A DNA stretch of 35,565 bases from Chlorobiota bacterium (GCA_013152535.1 JAADGE010000026.1:1-35565); one strand, 5' to 3'. Counted from the stretch's first letter, positions 16,801 to 26,146 are shown. Program-made: numbers and translations. The notes: generated from the sequence alone by a model not told the origin.

Positions 16801-17325
16801 TTGCATTTCAAGATAAAAATCATCGCCGAAAACGTCTTTGTATTGTTTTACAATTTTTTCTGCTTCGTTTATGTTCCCGTTCATAATTGCACGAGGAATT
16901 GCTCCGGCAAGGCAGGCTGATGAAACAATTAAGCCTTCACTAAATTCTTTAAGAAGATCAAAATCAATTCTGGGTTTTCTGTAAAAACCTTCAACCCAAG
17001 CATGTGATACTAATTTAATTAAATTGTGATAGCCGATTTCATTTTTTGCCAGTAAAATCAGATGATCTGATTTTTTATCTTTTTCTTTATCTCTTCTGAA
17101 TCGAGATTCTTTTGCAACATACACTTCACAGCCCAAAATTGGTTTTATCCCGTTTTTTTTGGCAATTTTATGAAACAGTTTTACGCCGAACATATTTCCA
17201 TGATCGGTTATTGCAACTGATTTCATACCGGTTTGTTTAACTTTTTCAATTAATTTAGGGACGGAAGAGGCTCCGTCAAGAATTGAATATTGTGTATGTA
17301 GATGTAAATGAGTAAATTCAGACAT
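13834..17325 (-). CDS. dnaE: DNA polymerase III alpha subunit
   Basis: The replicative polymerase catalytic subunit, 1163 residues, a normal length for DnaE. The N-terminal PHP domain starts FTHLHLHTQYSILDGA, the catalytic palm contains GRGSAAGS (about 365) and PDIDIDFD (405-412) with the metal-binding aspartates, and the later region holds YRPGPMDYI, FNKSHSTGYAYVSFQTAW and the OB-fold (about 970-1060). No proofreading exonuclease insertion, no intein and no frame break are visible, so it is DnaE rather than PolC. It stands alone on the minus strand between the LemA/TPM pair and divergent sppA. Confidence 0.97.
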   Translation of the reverse strand: MSEFTHLHLHTQYSILDGASSVPKLIEKVKQTGMKSVAITDHGNMFGVKLFHKIAKKNGIKPILGCEVYVAKESRFRRDKEKDKKSDHLILLAKNEIGYHNLIKLVSHAWVEGFYRKPRIDFDLLKEFSEGLIVSSACLAGAIPRAIMNGNINEAEKIVKQYKDVFGDDFYLEMQRHLTGNPEKDEKTFKFQEEVNREIFKISQTLDVKYIATNDVHFINEEDAEAHDILIALSTGKDLDDPKRMRYSGEEYLKTPEEMAELFSDFPDALENTQEIVDKIEEYDLDRKPIMPEFILPEDFENEADYLRHITYEGAKSRWGEITEVIKERVDFELDTIIKMGFPGYFLIVWDFLKAAREMDVSVGPGRGSAAGSAVAYCLQITDIDPIKYGLLFERFLNPDRISMPDIDIDFDEDGREKVLKWVIKKYGENRVANIITFGSMAAKSAIRDVARVLRLPLDEADKLAKLVPEKPGTTLAGAFNEVKELRDAQDSNNELIKKTLRLAQTLEGSVRHTGVHACGIIIGKDDLENYIPLSTAKDSDLKVTQYDGKHVEDVGLLKMDFLGLKTLSIIKDAVENIKLSKGVDIDIDAISFEDEKTFELYSKGETTALFQFESDGMKKHLKELKPNRFEDLIAMNALYRPGPMDYIKNFIARKHGKEKIIYDLPEMEEYLKDTYGITVFQEQVMLLSQKLAGFTKGQADSLRKAMGKKIKSMMDDLKVKFIDGCKANGHDEKITEKIWTDWEKFAQYAFNKSHSTGYAYVSFQTAWLKAHYPAEYMSAVLSRNLSDIKKVSQFMSEARHMGLDVLLPDVNESYKNFTVNKKGQIRFGMGGIKNVGASAVENIVKEREENGKYNGFYDFIERINLTAVNKRTIEALAYGGAFDELQNIKRSQYFAESGNEGLNFIEECIKYGGKLRNGSDENQGNIFESDKIEIKKPDIPETEEWNKLDRLKLEKEVIGIYLSEHPLDMYELEISTYCNAYVADLANPADLQGKEIKIAAIIKDTFQGTTKKGKPYGSMTVEGYKAEHRLYFFGKTFLNFRKYFIKDTAILINGKVQPKWNAKDSSEIEFNVNSIELLSEINKTMIKKLTISVPIENISDSFSDDLFQLINNPKGKQSVEFFVYDKEKNLSLNLFSRSKKVNINKKLIQQLNDIDNFEIKLS

Positions 17326-17517
17326 TTAAGATGTGTTTTTTACAGAAATATTATAAAAACGTAAAATTATTAAATAAGAGGATATAATTTGAAGATGTTA
17401 ATAAATATTTAATAAACAAAAGAAGAAAACTTTTTAACGACATAAAAACATTGATATAAAGCACTTTCCTAAAAACAAACAATTGTGATTTTGTTTTATA
17501 AATTACAAATAAGAGTT

Positions 17518-17525
17518 TATCTTTG
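17518..17525 (+). promoter_or_regulatory. Possible sppA promoter -7 element
   Basis: TATCTTTG matches TAnnTTTG and lies 31 bases before the sppA ATG. The nearest TTG (17491-17493) is 24 bases upstream, slightly further than ideal. Confidence 0.45.
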
Positions 17526-17556
17526 TTAACTGAATATTAATTTTAAAAAAGATATT

Positions 17557-19323
17557 ATGAAAGGATTTTTTAATCATGTTTTAGCAAGTATGCTCGGAAC
17601 ATTTCTTATTTTACTTTTTATCGTAATTGTAAATATTTTTGTTTTTGTCGGACTTTTATCTTCTTCGGGTGTTTTTTCGGAAGAGAAAGTTAACGTTTCG
17701 GATAATTCTGTTTTAACTTTAACTTTTAACAATAAAATTGCCGATAAATCTTCAATAAGACCGGATTTCAGTACACTGAAAATTAAAAAAACACTGAGTT
17801 TAAACGAAATTACTACAGCAATAGAAAAAGCAAAAATAGATAACAGAATAAAAGGGATTTATTTAAATTTTTCTGTGCTGAATGTCGGAATTGCTTCTGC
17901 GGAGGAAATAAGAACTGCATTAAAAGATTTCAAAACATCCGGGAAATTTATTTTAGCACATTCTGATTTTTATACGCATAAATCGTATTATTTGGCATCG
18001 GTAGCCGATACAATATATTTAACACCCGGCGGCGGCATTCAATTTACAGGTTTGAGTGCACAATTATTATTTTTTAAATCCTTATTGGATAAAATAGGAA
18101 TTGAACCGGAAATTATAAGACACGGAAAATTTAAAAGTGCTGTTGAACCGTTTATGTCCGATAAAATCAGTGATGCAAATAAAGAACAAACAGAACGTTA
18201 TCTTTCTTCAATTTGGAATACAATTTTAAAAGGAATTCATACTCAAAGAAATATTTCTGTTGAAGATTTAAATAAATTTGCCGATGAACTTTCGGTAACC
18301 GGAGCAAAATCAGCCGTAAAATACGGTTTTGTTGACGGATTAAAATATGAAGATCAAATAATTGACGAATTAAAAAACAGAACCGGACTTTCTGCAAAAG
18401 AAAAATTAAATGAAGTCACTTTGTCGGATTATATAAATTCAGATAAAAATATCGACGATCTGTTGAAAACAAAACCTGAAAATATTGCAATTATTTATGC
18501 CGAAGGTGAAATTGTTGACGGAAAAGGAACTGAAGAGCAAATAGGCTCTGAAACTTTGGCAAAAGCAATAAGAAATGCCCGTAAAGACAAAAGTGTAAAA
18601 GCAATTGTATTAAGAATAAATTCGCCCGGCGGAAGTGCCTTAGCTTCAGAAGTTATTTGGAGAGAAACGGTTCTTGCCGAACAAGCAAAGCCTTTAATTG
18701 TCTCAATGGGCGATGTGGCTGCATCAGGAGGATATTATATTGCCTGTAATGCAGATACAATTGTTGCAGAACCGAATACAATAACCGGATCAATCGGTGT
18801 TTTCGGATTACTCTTTAATGCCGAAGATTTGTTGAAAGATGTCGGAATAACAATTAATACGGTAAATACTAATACCTATTCTGATATGGGAAATCCCGGA
18901 AGAAAGATGTCGGATTATGAGCATCAAAAAATATTACAATCTATTGAAGAAATCTATTCAACATTTATAACACATGTAGGAGAAGGCAGACATTTGCCTA
19001 CAGATTCCGTAGATGCCATCGGACAAGGGCGAGTTTGGAGCGGAGAGGATGCCCTCAATATCGGCCTGGTTGATGTTCTCGGCGGATTGAATACTGCTGT
19101 TAATTTAGCAGCAAAAAAAGCACATTTAACGTCATACGGAATAAAATATTATCCTGAAAAAGATAAAATTACCGTAATTATGGAAAAATTGTTTTCTGAT
19201 ACAAAAACATCTTTAATAAAAGATGAATTAGGTACAACATATGATTATTATGAAAAATTGAAACAAGTCAAAAATATTTCCGGAATTCAGACCAGAATCC
19301 CTTATTTTATTGAAATTAAATGA
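17557..19323 (+). CDS. sppA: Signal peptide peptidase SppA, long form
   Basis: A membrane-bound serine protease that degrades cleaved signal peptides. The 588-residue length is that of the double-domain (67-kDa) type. It has one N-terminal membrane helix (about 14-36). The catalytic pair is visible: Lys193 in KFKSAVEPF of the N-terminal half and Ser390 in GDVAASGGYYIA of the C-terminal half, followed by TGSIGVFG. The last codons overlap the lpxK start by 4 bases, so the two are cotranscribed although the pairing has no known functional meaning. The start ATG follows a Bacteroidota-type -7 element. Confidence 0.96.
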   Translation: MKGFFNHVLASMLGTFLILLFIVIVNIFVFVGLLSSSGVFSEEKVNVSDNSVLTLTFNNKIADKSSIRPDFSTLKIKKTLSLNEITTAIEKAKIDNRIKGIYLNFSVLNVGIASAEEIRTALKDFKTSGKFILAHSDFYTHKSYYLASVADTIYLTPGGGIQFTGLSAQLLFFKSLLDKIGIEPEIIRHGKFKSAVEPFMSDKISDANKEQTERYLSSIWNTILKGIHTQRNISVEDLNKFADELSVTGAKSAVKYGFVDGLKYEDQIIDELKNRTGLSAKEKLNEVTLSDYINSDKNIDDLLKTKPENIAIIYAEGEIVDGKGTEEQIGSETLAKAIRNARKDKSVKAIVLRINSPGGSALASEVIWRETVLAEQAKPLIVSMGDVAASGGYYIACNADTIVAEPNTITGSIGVFGLLFNAEDLLKDVGITINTVNTNTYSDMGNPGRKMSDYEHQKILQSIEEIYSTFITHVGEGRHLPTDSVDAIGQGRVWSGEDALNIGLVDVLGGLNTAVNLAAKKAHLTSYGIKYYPEKDKITVIMEKLFSDTKTSLIKDELGTTYDYYEKLKQVKNISGIQTRIPYFIEIK

Positions 19324-20429
19324 AATTTTTGAAATATATATTTTTATATCCTGTATCTCTGATTTACGGTTTTGTTATCAGAATTCGTAATTTTATGTTT
19401 GATTACGGGATGTTAAAATCAACGGAGTTTGACATTCCCGTTATTGTTGTCGGAAATATAAGTGTCGGCGGTACCGGGAAAACTCCTGCGGTTGAATATT
19501 TAATTCACTTTCTTCAGAATAAACACAAAATAGCTGTATTAAGTCGCGGGTATAAAAGGACAACAAAAGGATTTATCCTTGCTGATAATCAAGCGTCAGT
19601 TGAAACAATCGGCGATGAACCGTTTCAAATTTTTTTAAAATTCCCGAATATTACTGTTGCTGTTGATGAAAACCGAGTTCGAGGCATCAAAAACTTACTT
19701 AATGCGGAAAATAAACCTGAACTTATTATTTTAGATGATGCATTTCAGCATCGTTATGTAAAGCCGTTATTATCCTTATTATTAATAGATTATACTCAGC
19801 CGTTTTTAAAAGATCATTATTTGCCTCTCGGCAGATTACGAGATAATCCTGAAGAACGGCACAGAGCAGAAATTCTTTTGGTTACTAAAACCCCGATAAA
19901 TTTTAAACCGATTGATATGCGAATAATTGCCACGGATTTGACATTAAAACCGTATCAATCATTGTTCTTTTCGGCAATTGATTATAAAGGACTGATGCCG
20001 GTTTTTGATAATCAAGTGTTTGCAATTGATACGGATGTTTTGACCAAACATAATTATTCAATATTAATAGTTACCGGTATCGGAAACCCGAATCCGATTA
20101 TAGATTATTGCAAAACAATATCTGATGAAATTGATGTTATGTCATTCAGTGACCACCATCAATACAATGAAAAAGATATTGAAAAAATAATGAAAAAGTT
20201 TGAAGCGATTTCTTCCGAGAATAAAATTATTGTAACAACCGAAAAAGATGCTGTTCGATTTAGGGCAATAAAAAAATCGGATAAAGAATTTGAACAAAAT
20301 TTATTCTATTATCCGATTGAAATGAAAATATTAAATGATGAAAAACAAGAATTAGATAAACTTATTGTTCATTATATTGAAAAAAGCAATTCTCAATACA
20401 GATTTCTTTCTGTTAAAAAAAATTATTAA
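19320..20429 (+). CDS. lpxK: Tetraacyldisaccharide 4'-kinase LpxK
   Basis: LpxK phosphorylates the 4' position of the lipid A precursor at the inner membrane, the step before Kdo addition, so the organism makes lipopolysaccharide. The 369-residue protein has an N-terminal hydrophobic segment (about 5-20), the family P-loop [17 protein letters not shown] (about 45-61), SRGYKR and the Walker B-like ILDDAFQHR. The C-terminal half contains [12 protein letters not shown] and TTEKDAVR, both typical. It overlaps sppA by 4 bases upstream and the convergent queA by 4 bases at its end. Confidence 0.95.
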   Translation: MKFLKYIFLYPVSLIYGFVIRIRNFMFDYGMLKSTEFDIPVIVVGNISVGGTGKTPAVEYLIHFLQNKHKIAVLSRGYKRTTKGFILADNQASVETIGDEPFQIFLKFPNITVAVDENRVRGIKNLLNAENKPELIILDDAFQHRYVKPLLSLLLIDYTQPFLKDHYLPLGRLRDNPEERHRAEILLVTKTPINFKPIDMRIIATDLTLKPYQSLFFSAIDYKGLMPVFDNQVFAIDTDVLTKHNYSILIVTGIGNPNPIIDYCKTISDEIDVMSFSDHHQYNEKDIEKIMKKFEAISSENKIIVTTEKDAVRFRAIKKSDKEFEQNLFYYPIEMKILNDEKQELDKLIVHYIEKSNSQYRFLSVKKNY

Positions 20430-21475
20430 ATAATCAACATTGCATCGCCGTATGTTCCGAATTTATATCCTTCTTTAATTGCTGTTTCATAGGCTTTTAA
20501 TGTTTGTTTATATCCGCCGAAAGCACAAGCAGAAATTAAAGGAATTGATTTTGGTAAATGAAAATTTGTTATCATTGCCTCCGGAATTAAAAAATCATAA
20601 GGAGGGTAAATAAACTTATTTGTCCACCCTTCAAACGGTTTCGAAATTCCGGTAACGGTTGCCGTGCTTTCAAGAGTCCTTACAACGGTTGTTCCGACCG
20701 CACAGATTTTGTGTTTGTTTTGTTTTGCGTAATTAATAACCTCTGTAGCTTTTTCGGATACATAAATTTGTTCATTATCCATTTTATGTTTTGTTAAATC
20801 TTCGACATTAATGGTTCGAAAATTTCCTAAACCGACGTGAAGTGTAATTGATTCTGTCTTTATACCCTTAATTTCAAATTTTTTAAGAAGTATTTTGCTG
20901 AAATGCAATCCGGCAGTAGGAGCGGCAACGGCACCTTCGTATTTTGCAAACACAGTTTGATAACGTTCTGCATCTTCCGGCTCAACTTCTCTTCCTAAAA
21001 AAGTAGGTAAGGGGGTTTCTCCAAGTTCTTTTAAGGTTTTGCGAAATTCTTCATATTCTCCGTCGAATAAAAAACGAAGAGTTCTTCCGCGAGAAGTTGT
21101 GTTATCAATAACTTCTGCAACCAACGTTTCAGCATCTCCGAAATAAAGTTTATTTCCGATACGAATTTTTCGTGCGGGGCTTACCAGCACATCCCACAAA
21201 CGTTGCTTCTTATTTAATTCCCTGAGTAAAAAAACTTCAATATTAGCACCTGTTTTTTCTTTAATTCCCTTTAATCTTGCCGGAAAAACACGGGTGTTAT
21301 TAAAAACGAACAAATCATTTTCTTTAAAATAATTAATCACATCTTTAAACCCTTTATGTTCAATTTTTCCGGTGTCTTTGTGTAAAACCAATAATCGAGA
21401 ATCGTCTCGGTTTTCTGCAGGATATTTTGCAATTAAATCTGTCGGTAAATCATAGATAAATTGAGATAATTTCAT
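20426..21475 (-). CDS. queA: tRNA preQ1 ribosyltransferase-isomerase QueA
   Basis: QueA moves the ribosyl group of S-adenosylmethionine onto preQ1 in tRNA, making epoxyqueuosine at the wobble position. The 349-residue length is standard. Motifs are [32 protein letters not shown], the region AAPTAGLHF and the C-terminal NFHLPKS and FGTYGDAML. It is the last gene of the minus-strand ftsX-DUF3098-uppP-truB-queA cluster, which recurs in Bacteroidota, but a strong internal promoter at its head suggests it can also be transcribed separately. Confidence 0.96.
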   Translation of the reverse strand: MKLSQFIYDLPTDLIAKYPAENRDDSRLLVLHKDTGKIEHKGFKDVINYFKENDLFVFNNTRVFPARLKGIKEKTGANIEVFLLRELNKKQRLWDVLVSPARKIRIGNKLYFGDAETLVAEVIDNTTSRGRTLRFLFDGEYEEFRKTLKELGETPLPTFLGREVEPEDAERYQTVFAKYEGAVAAPTAGLHFSKILLKKFEIKGIKTESITLHVGLGNFRTINVEDLTKHKMDNEQIYVSEKATEVINYAKQNKHKICAVGTTVVRTLESTATVTGISKPFEGWTNKFIYPPYDFLIPEAMITNFHLPKSIPLISACAFGGYKQTLKAYETAIKEGYKFGTYGDAMLII

Positions 21476-21505
21476 AGAAATTCAAATTTTTATAGAAAAG
21501 ACCTG

Positions 21506-21536
21506 CAAAATTACAACAAATTTTGAAATAAATCAA
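21506..21536 (-). promoter_or_regulatory. Promoter for queA, Bacteroidota consensus
   Basis: On the minus strand, TTG (21536-21534), a 20-base spacer and TAATTTTG (21513-21506) match the -33/-7 consensus. The -33 element lies inside the end of truB and the -7 overlaps its stop codon. Confidence 0.55.
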
Positions 21537-22209
21537 CAGTAATTGCATTTTCAACAGAAAATTTTCCGATTTTAGTACGTCGAAGTTCTGTTAAGTGTGC
21601 ACCGTTTTTTAATTTTTTTCCTATATCTCTGGCTATTGCTCGAATATAAGTTCCTTTACTGCAATTAATTTTTATTTCTGCAAAAGGCAAATTAATATTT
21701 AAAACTTCGATATTAAAGATTTCAATTTCAGAAGGTTTTAAATCTACGGATTTTCCTTTTCGAGCATTTTCATAAGCACGTTTTCCGTTTACACGTTTTG
21801 CGGAAAAGTCCGGAGGCATTTGCAGTTGTTTTCCGCGAAAACTTAAAATAGCCTCTTTTACAGATTCTTCTGTTAATTTTTCAATTGAAAATGTGTTATC
21901 GACTTTTGTTTCTAAATCAAATGAAGGCGTTGTTTCCCCGAGCTTTATTGTTGTAATATATTCCTTCGGGAAATCTTGAAAACTTTGTATTTCTTTGGTC
22001 TTTTTTCCCGTACAAACAATCAATAAACCGGTGGCGAGAGGATCTAAGGTGCCGGCATGTCCGACTTTAATTTTTGGAATATTGTATTGATATTTTAAAG
22101 TACTTCGGATTTTATTAACGACATCAAATGACGTCCAATCAGGAAATTTGTCAATGAACAAAACTTCTCCTGCTAAAAACTGTTCGGCATTATATAATTT
22201 TTGCGACAT
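21511..22209 (-). CDS. truB: tRNA pseudouridine-55 synthase TruB
   Basis: TruB isomerises uridine 55 in the T-loop of most tRNAs. The 232-residue protein has the catalytic motif GHAGTLDPLATGLL with Asp56, the KRVNGKRAYE region and CSKGTYIRAIARDIG. It is shorter than E. coli TruB because the C-terminal PUA extension is missing, which is usual in this phylum. It lies 9 bases after uppP on the same strand, so it is probably cotranscribed. Confidence 0.96.
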   Translation of the reverse strand: MSQKLYNAEQFLAGEVLFIDKFPDWTSFDVVNKIRSTLKYQYNIPKIKVGHAGTLDPLATGLLIVCTGKKTKEIQSFQDFPKEYITTIKLGETTPSFDLETKVDNTFSIEKLTEESVKEAILSFRGKQLQMPPDFSAKRVNGKRAYENARKGKSVDLKPSEIEIFNIEVLNINLPFAEIKINCSKGTYIRAIARDIGKKLKNGAHLTELRRTKIGKFSVENAITVDLFQNLL

Positions 22210-22218
22210 TAAAATTTG

Positions 22219-22998
22219 TTATCCGATTTGTAAGTCAACACCCGAGGCAATCAAAATAAGAATTATTGCTCCGATTATAATTCTGTAATATCCGAATAAT
22301 TTAAACCCGTATTTTGTGAGGAAATTAATAAAGAATTTTATTGAAAACATTGCAACAATAAAGGCAATTACATTTCCGAAGAGTAAAATATCGATATTCC
22401 CGGCATTTAACGCTTCATGATTTTTATACAATTTGTACAATGTTGCAGCGAACATTGTAGGAACAGCCAAAAAAAACGAGAATTCAGCGGCGGTTTTGCG
22501 AGTAAGTTTTTGTGCCATTCCGCCTATTATTGTTGCTGCCGAACGCGAAACCCCCGGTATCATTGCCAATACCTGAAACATTCCGATAAAAAAGCCTTTT
22601 TTATAAGTAACATCCTGATTGTCATCCGTTTTTGAAAATAATTTATCTGCAAATAAAAGAAAAATACCGCCGATAATTAAAGAAACGGCTACTGTAATTA
22701 CACTTTCCAATAAAATGTCAATGTAATCGCCGAGAAGTAAACCGAAAACTGCTGCCGGAATAAAAGCAACAAATAAAATATAGTAAAATTTTAAGCTTTT
22801 AAAAAACCGTTTCCAATATAAAACAACAACGGATAAAATGGCTCCGAGTTGAATGTTTACGATAAATAAATTTACAAACTCATCACTTTTTAATCCGAGA
22901 AGTCTTTCGGTAATAATCATATGTCCTGTTGACGAAATAGGTAAAAATTCTGTAACTCCTTCAACAATTGCAATAATAAGTGCGTGTAACCAGCTCAT
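22219..22998 (-). CDS. uppP: Undecaprenyl-diphosphatase UppP (BacA)
   Basis: This integral membrane enzyme recycles undecaprenyl diphosphate to the monophosphate lipid carrier used for peptidoglycan and O-antigen synthesis. The 259-residue protein has the two signature regions: [15 protein letters not shown] (Glu13 and Glu17, about 13-27) and [13 protein letters not shown] (Arg152, about 148-160), within a set of about seven or eight membrane helices. It begins 3 bases after the DUF3098 gene, so they are cotranscribed. Confidence 0.97.
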   Translation of the reverse strand: MSWLHALIIAIVEGVTEFLPISSTGHMIITERLLGLKSDEFVNLFIVNIQLGAILSVVVLYWKRFFKSLKFYYILFVAFIPAAVFGLLLGDYIDILLESVITVAVSLIIGGIFLLFADKLFSKTDDNQDVTYKKGFFIGMFQVLAMIPGVSRSAATIIGGMAQKLTRKTAAEFSFFLAVPTMFAATLYKLYKNHEALNAGNIDILLFGNVIAFIVAMFSIKFFINFLTKYGFKLFGYYRIIIGAIILILIASGVDLQIG

Positions 22999-23001
22999 CT
23001 T

Positions 23002-23262
23002 TTATTTTTCTTTGGTTTCTTCATCTTGAGGTTTTTTCATTATTGCATAAATTTCAAATATGAAACCGGCTAAAATGATTAAAGGAGCAAGAGTTATACG
23101 TCTGAAACTGAACAGTTCTTTACCGTTAAAAATATTCGGATTATCGGTTCCGCCTCCGACCATTAATGCAAATCCTAAAATAATTACGGCAAAACCGATT
23201 GCTAACATAATATAATTTTTTTTGCCGAGAGCAAGTCCGGTATTTTCAGAGTTATCTTTCAT
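23002..23262 (-). CDS. DUF3098 small membrane protein
   Basis: An 86-residue protein with two membrane helices (about 16-37 and 58-75), separated by a short loop with GGGTDNP and a LFSFRRITLAPLIIL motif typical of DUF3098. The family is found nearly only in Bacteroidota and is characteristically encoded between ftsX and uppP, as here. Its function is unknown; the position suggests an envelope or cell-division role. A possible TATATTTG -7 element lies at 23298-23291 on the minus strand. Confidence 0.88.
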   Translation of the reverse strand: MKDNSENTGLALGKKNYIMLAIGFAVIILGFALMVGGGTDNPNIFNGKELFSFRRITLAPLIILAGFIFEIYAIMKKPQDEETKEK

Positions 23263-23290
23263 TTTTTTGATAATTTTAATTTAAAGGGTG

Positions 23291-23298
23291 CAAATATA
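23291..23298 (-). promoter_or_regulatory. Possible promoter -7 element before DUF3098-uppP
   Basis: On the minus strand this reads TATATTTG, matching TAnnTTTG, 28 bases before the start codon in the 59-base gap after ftsX. No TTG is at the right distance, so support is partial. Confidence 0.4.
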
Positions 23299-23321
23299 AG
23301 AGATTATTTTTTACGATTGTC

Positions 23322-24197
23322 TTAATATTCAAAATACAAATCATCGGTTTTTAATTTCAGATATTTATCAACGGCTAATTTTCCGGAAATTGCGGTTATT
23401 AAGACACCGAAAGCAAAAATAAATATGTCAATTTCTAAAATTCCCTCAAGTGTAATTATTTCAGCAAAATTTTCTTTTAAAACTAATACCGTTAAAGTAA
23501 TTATTAATGAGGAAATTGCAGCACTTATAATACCTGAAAAAATACTTTTTACGATGAATGGCTTTCGGATAAACTTTTTTGTTGCTCCGACTAATTGAGC
23601 GGTGCGAATATGAAGTCGTTTTGAAAAAATAGAAAGTCGTACCGTATTATTTATTAAACTGACGGTAATCATTAAAAAAAAGACAGAGACGATTAATCCG
23701 ATAATACTCATTTTTTCTATGTTCGTATTAATAAATGAAACAAGGGATTTTTGATAATAAATATCTTTAATAAAACGAAAATGTTTGAGACTTTTTTTAA
23801 TAATTTTTATACTGTCTTCCGAAGTATATTCAGGCTTTAATTTTACTTCAATAGAATTAGGTAATGAATTGTAACCCAGAACTTCTGTAAAATCTTTGCC
23901 CAATTCTTCTTTCATTTCGGAAGCTGCCTGTTCTTTTGAAACAAATTCAGCCGAAACACTGTAATCGGCAACATCTAAAGCATTTTCTAATCGGCTGATT
24001 TCTGATGGTTTTGTATTGTTTTGGATAAATACAGTGAACCCGATATTTTTCTTTGCATAATCCGATAATTTTTTGGCATTAAAAAGCATTAACGCTATAA
24101 ATCCCAACATTATCAATACCATTGTAATGCTTACAACGGAGAGAAAATATGCACCGCGAGCCCTCCAAATCGAATTTTTTTGTTGACCTGAACTCAT
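23322..24197 (-). CDS. ftsX: Cell division protein FtsX
   Basis: FtsX is the permease-like membrane half of the FtsEX complex, which transmits a division signal to periplasmic cell-wall hydrolases. The 291-residue protein has the expected four membrane segments: one near 12-37, a large periplasmic loop (about 38-165), then three (about 170-190, 213-240 and 260-282). The periplasmic region has the family pattern with FVSKEQAASEMKEELGKDF and LGYNSLPNSIEVKLKPEY. FtsE is not encoded in the window. It heads the minus-strand cluster and is divergent from the first rhomboid gene. Confidence 0.92.
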   Translation of the reverse strand: MSSGQQKNSIWRARGAYFLSVVSITMVLIMLGFIALMLFNAKKLSDYAKKNIGFTVFIQNNTKPSEISRLENALDVADYSVSAEFVSKEQAASEMKEELGKDFTEVLGYNSLPNSIEVKLKPEYTSEDSIKIIKKSLKHFRFIKDIYYQKSLVSFINTNIEKMSIIGLIVSVFFLMITVSLINNTVRLSIFSKRLHIRTAQLVGATKKFIRKPFIVKSIFSGIISAAISSLIITLTVLVLKENFAEIITLEGILEIDIFIFAFGVLITAISGKLAVDKYLKLKTDDLYFEY

Positions 24198-24299
24198 TAG
24201 AAACTGTTTTATGAATTTTTTGTAAAAATAGGAAATTAATTTGACATGTAATTCTTTGATACAAAATTCCCGTAAATTTTATAATATTGCACAAAAAAA

Positions 24300-25067
24300 A
24301 TGTATAACAACAGACAAAATATTATTGCAAATATTCCTCCTGCCGTAAAATTAATACTGATTATTAATATCGGAATGTTCTTATTAACAGAACTGGTTGC
24401 AACAACAAACCATATTGATTTAAATAAAATTCTTGGTTTATATTTTTTTAAATCAGAGCTTTTTAAACCTTATCAAGTTGTTACACATATGTTTATGCAT
24501 GGCGGATGGATGCATATTTTATTTAATATGTATGCATTATGGTTATTCGGACAAGTAATTGAACGGACTTGGGGAACAAAACGTTTTTTTATTTACTATT
24601 TTGCAACAGGTTTCGGTGCCGTTGTGTTGCACAGTTTTGTTGAGTATTTACGATATCTGAGTGTTTCGGCATCTATGCCGGCAGATGTTGTAAATATGGT
24701 TTTACATAAAGGGGCGGACATTCTCGCATCCGGAAAAAATTATGCAGATGTTGATTTGGGAAAACTTAATTTATTATTTCATACTCCTACGATAGGAGCA
24801 TCCGGTGCAATATTCGGACTATTACTGGCTTTCGGGATGTTATTTCCGAACACTAAATTGTACTTAATGTTTATTCCCGTTCCGATAAAAGCAAAGTATT
24901 TTGTCATAGGATACGGTGTTTTGGAGCTTGGAATGGGTTTAAACAATGCAACAAGTGACAATGTGGCACATTTTGCACATTTGGGCGGAATGTTGTTTGG
25001 CTTTATATTGATAAAGATTTGGCAAAAAAAGAAAAAAATCGGAAACGATTTTTACAATCAATATTAA
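24300..25067 (+). CDS. Rhomboid family intramembrane serine protease
   Basis: Rhomboids cut substrate proteins within or near the membrane. The 255-residue protein has the features of an active enzyme: the HGGWMHILFNMYALW segment (about 67-81), the catalytic Ser168 in GASGAIFGLL, and the catalytic His227 in HFAHLGG. A soluble insertion of about 40 residues (about 120-160) between membrane helices is unusual in length. Start codon ATG 24300 follows a weak TATTG -7-like element, so the leader would be very short. It is followed by a second rhomboid gene; substrates are unknown. Confidence 0.92.
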   Translation: MYNNRQNIIANIPPAVKLILIINIGMFLLTELVATTNHIDLNKILGLYFFKSELFKPYQVVTHMFMHGGWMHILFNMYALWLFGQVIERTWGTKRFFIYYFATGFGAVVLHSFVEYLRYLSVSASMPADVVNMVLHKGADILASGKNYADVDLGKLNLLFHTPTIGASGAIFGLLLAFGMLFPNTKLYLMFIPVPIKAKYFVIGYGVLELGMGLNNATSDNVAHFAHLGGMLFGFILIKIWQKKKKIGNDFYNQY

Positions 25068-25141
25068 ACAAAAATGAAAAAAATAAGTAAAAAAGACAAT
25101 TGTTTAAAACTAATATTTTATTTGAACACCTAAACAAAAAT

Positions 25142-26029
25142 ATGATGAATAATTTTCAAAACGGGTTAAAAGATACGTTTAAAAACGGATCAATGATGAT
25201 AAAATTATTGTTTATCAATATCGGTGTTTTTATCGTATTATTTATTGTTTCTGTTTTTTTTAGGAATGCTCCGGAATATCTCAGCGTTCCGGGTGATTTT
25301 CATACTTTATTGTACAGACCATGGACTCTTGTAACATATATGTTTGTTCATGAGGGATTTATGCACCTTTTAATGAATATGCTTTGGCTTTGGTGGTTCG
25401 GCAAAATGTTTTTAATGTTTTTTAACGATAAGCAGTTAGCTGCGGTATATTTATTGGGCGGCTTTACCGGTGCATTTTTTCATTTGGGAATTAATTATTT
25501 GCTTCCCGCAGGTCAACAAGCTATGATTTTAGGTTCGTCAGCTGCCGTAATGTCTGTTGTATTTGCTGTCGTAGCATTTAAACCTGATTATATTATTAAT
25601 TTGATGTTTATCGGTTCCGTGAAAATAAAATATATCGGATTAGTTGTCTTTTTTCTTGACTTAATGGGCTTGGTCGGAAACTTGAAAGGTAATCCGGCAG
25701 CAACAGACAGTATTGCACATATTGCACACATAGGAGGATCTTTATACGGACTGTGGTTTGGTTACAGTATGAAAAAGGGAAAAGATATTACCCGAACATT
25801 TAATAATTTGTTAAATAATATTTTTTCATTTTTCAGTTTCCGAAAAGGAACTATGAAAGTCTCCCGAGGCGATAAATTTTCTGTTCCTAAAAATGATTGG
25901 GATTATAATCGGAATAAAGTCTCAATTCAAAAAGAAACTGACAGAATTCTTGATAAAATTTCAAAAAAGGGATACGGAAGTTTGACAAAGGAAGAAAAAG
26001 ATTTTTTGTTCAGACAAAAGAAAAATTAA
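25142..26029 (+). CDS. Second rhomboid family protease with basic C-terminal extension
   Basis: I chose ATG 25142 (295 residues) over the TTG at 25100 because the extra 14 codons are not hydrophobic or conserved-looking and TTG is a rarer start. The catalytic residues are present: Ser133 in GSSAAVMSVV (numbered from this start) and His196 in HIAHIGG, and the HEGFMHLLMNMLWLWWF segment matches the family. A soluble, lysine-rich C-terminal region of about 75 residues, ending in GYGSLTKEEKDFLFRQKKN, follows the last helix; this tail is characteristic of Bacteroidota rhomboids. It lies 74 bases after the first rhomboid, probably in one transcript. Confidence 0.9.
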   Translation: MMNNFQNGLKDTFKNGSMMIKLLFINIGVFIVLFIVSVFFRNAPEYLSVPGDFHTLLYRPWTLVTYMFVHEGFMHLLMNMLWLWWFGKMFLMFFNDKQLAAVYLLGGFTGAFFHLGINYLLPAGQQAMILGSSAAVMSVVFAVVAFKPDYIINLMFIGSVKIKYIGLVVFFLDLMGLVGNLKGNPAATDSIAHIAHIGGSLYGLWFGYSMKKGKDITRTFNNLLNNIFSFFSFRKGTMKVSRGDKFSVPKNDWDYNRNKVSIQKETDRILDKISKKGYGSLTKEEKDFLFRQKKN

Positions 26030-26078
26030 TAGAAATATCCAAAAAAACTCCTTATAAATTAATTTTTTTGCGAAACCC

Positions 26079-26109
26079 TTGTTTAGAATGAATCTAAATA
26101 TTATGTTTG
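26079..26109 (+). promoter_or_regulatory. Promoter for mrp, Bacteroidota consensus
   Basis: TTG (26079-26081), a 20-base spacer and TATGTTTG (26102-26109) match the -33/-7 consensus with the same spacing as the queA promoter. The ATG follows 37 bases later. Confidence 0.6.
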
Positions 26110-26146
26110 CACTTTATTTTTATTAAGATTTATTAAACACACAAAA

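Noticed and set aside
13834-17325. Possible intein or split in dnaE
   Set aside because: The reading frame is continuous, with a standard length and motif order.
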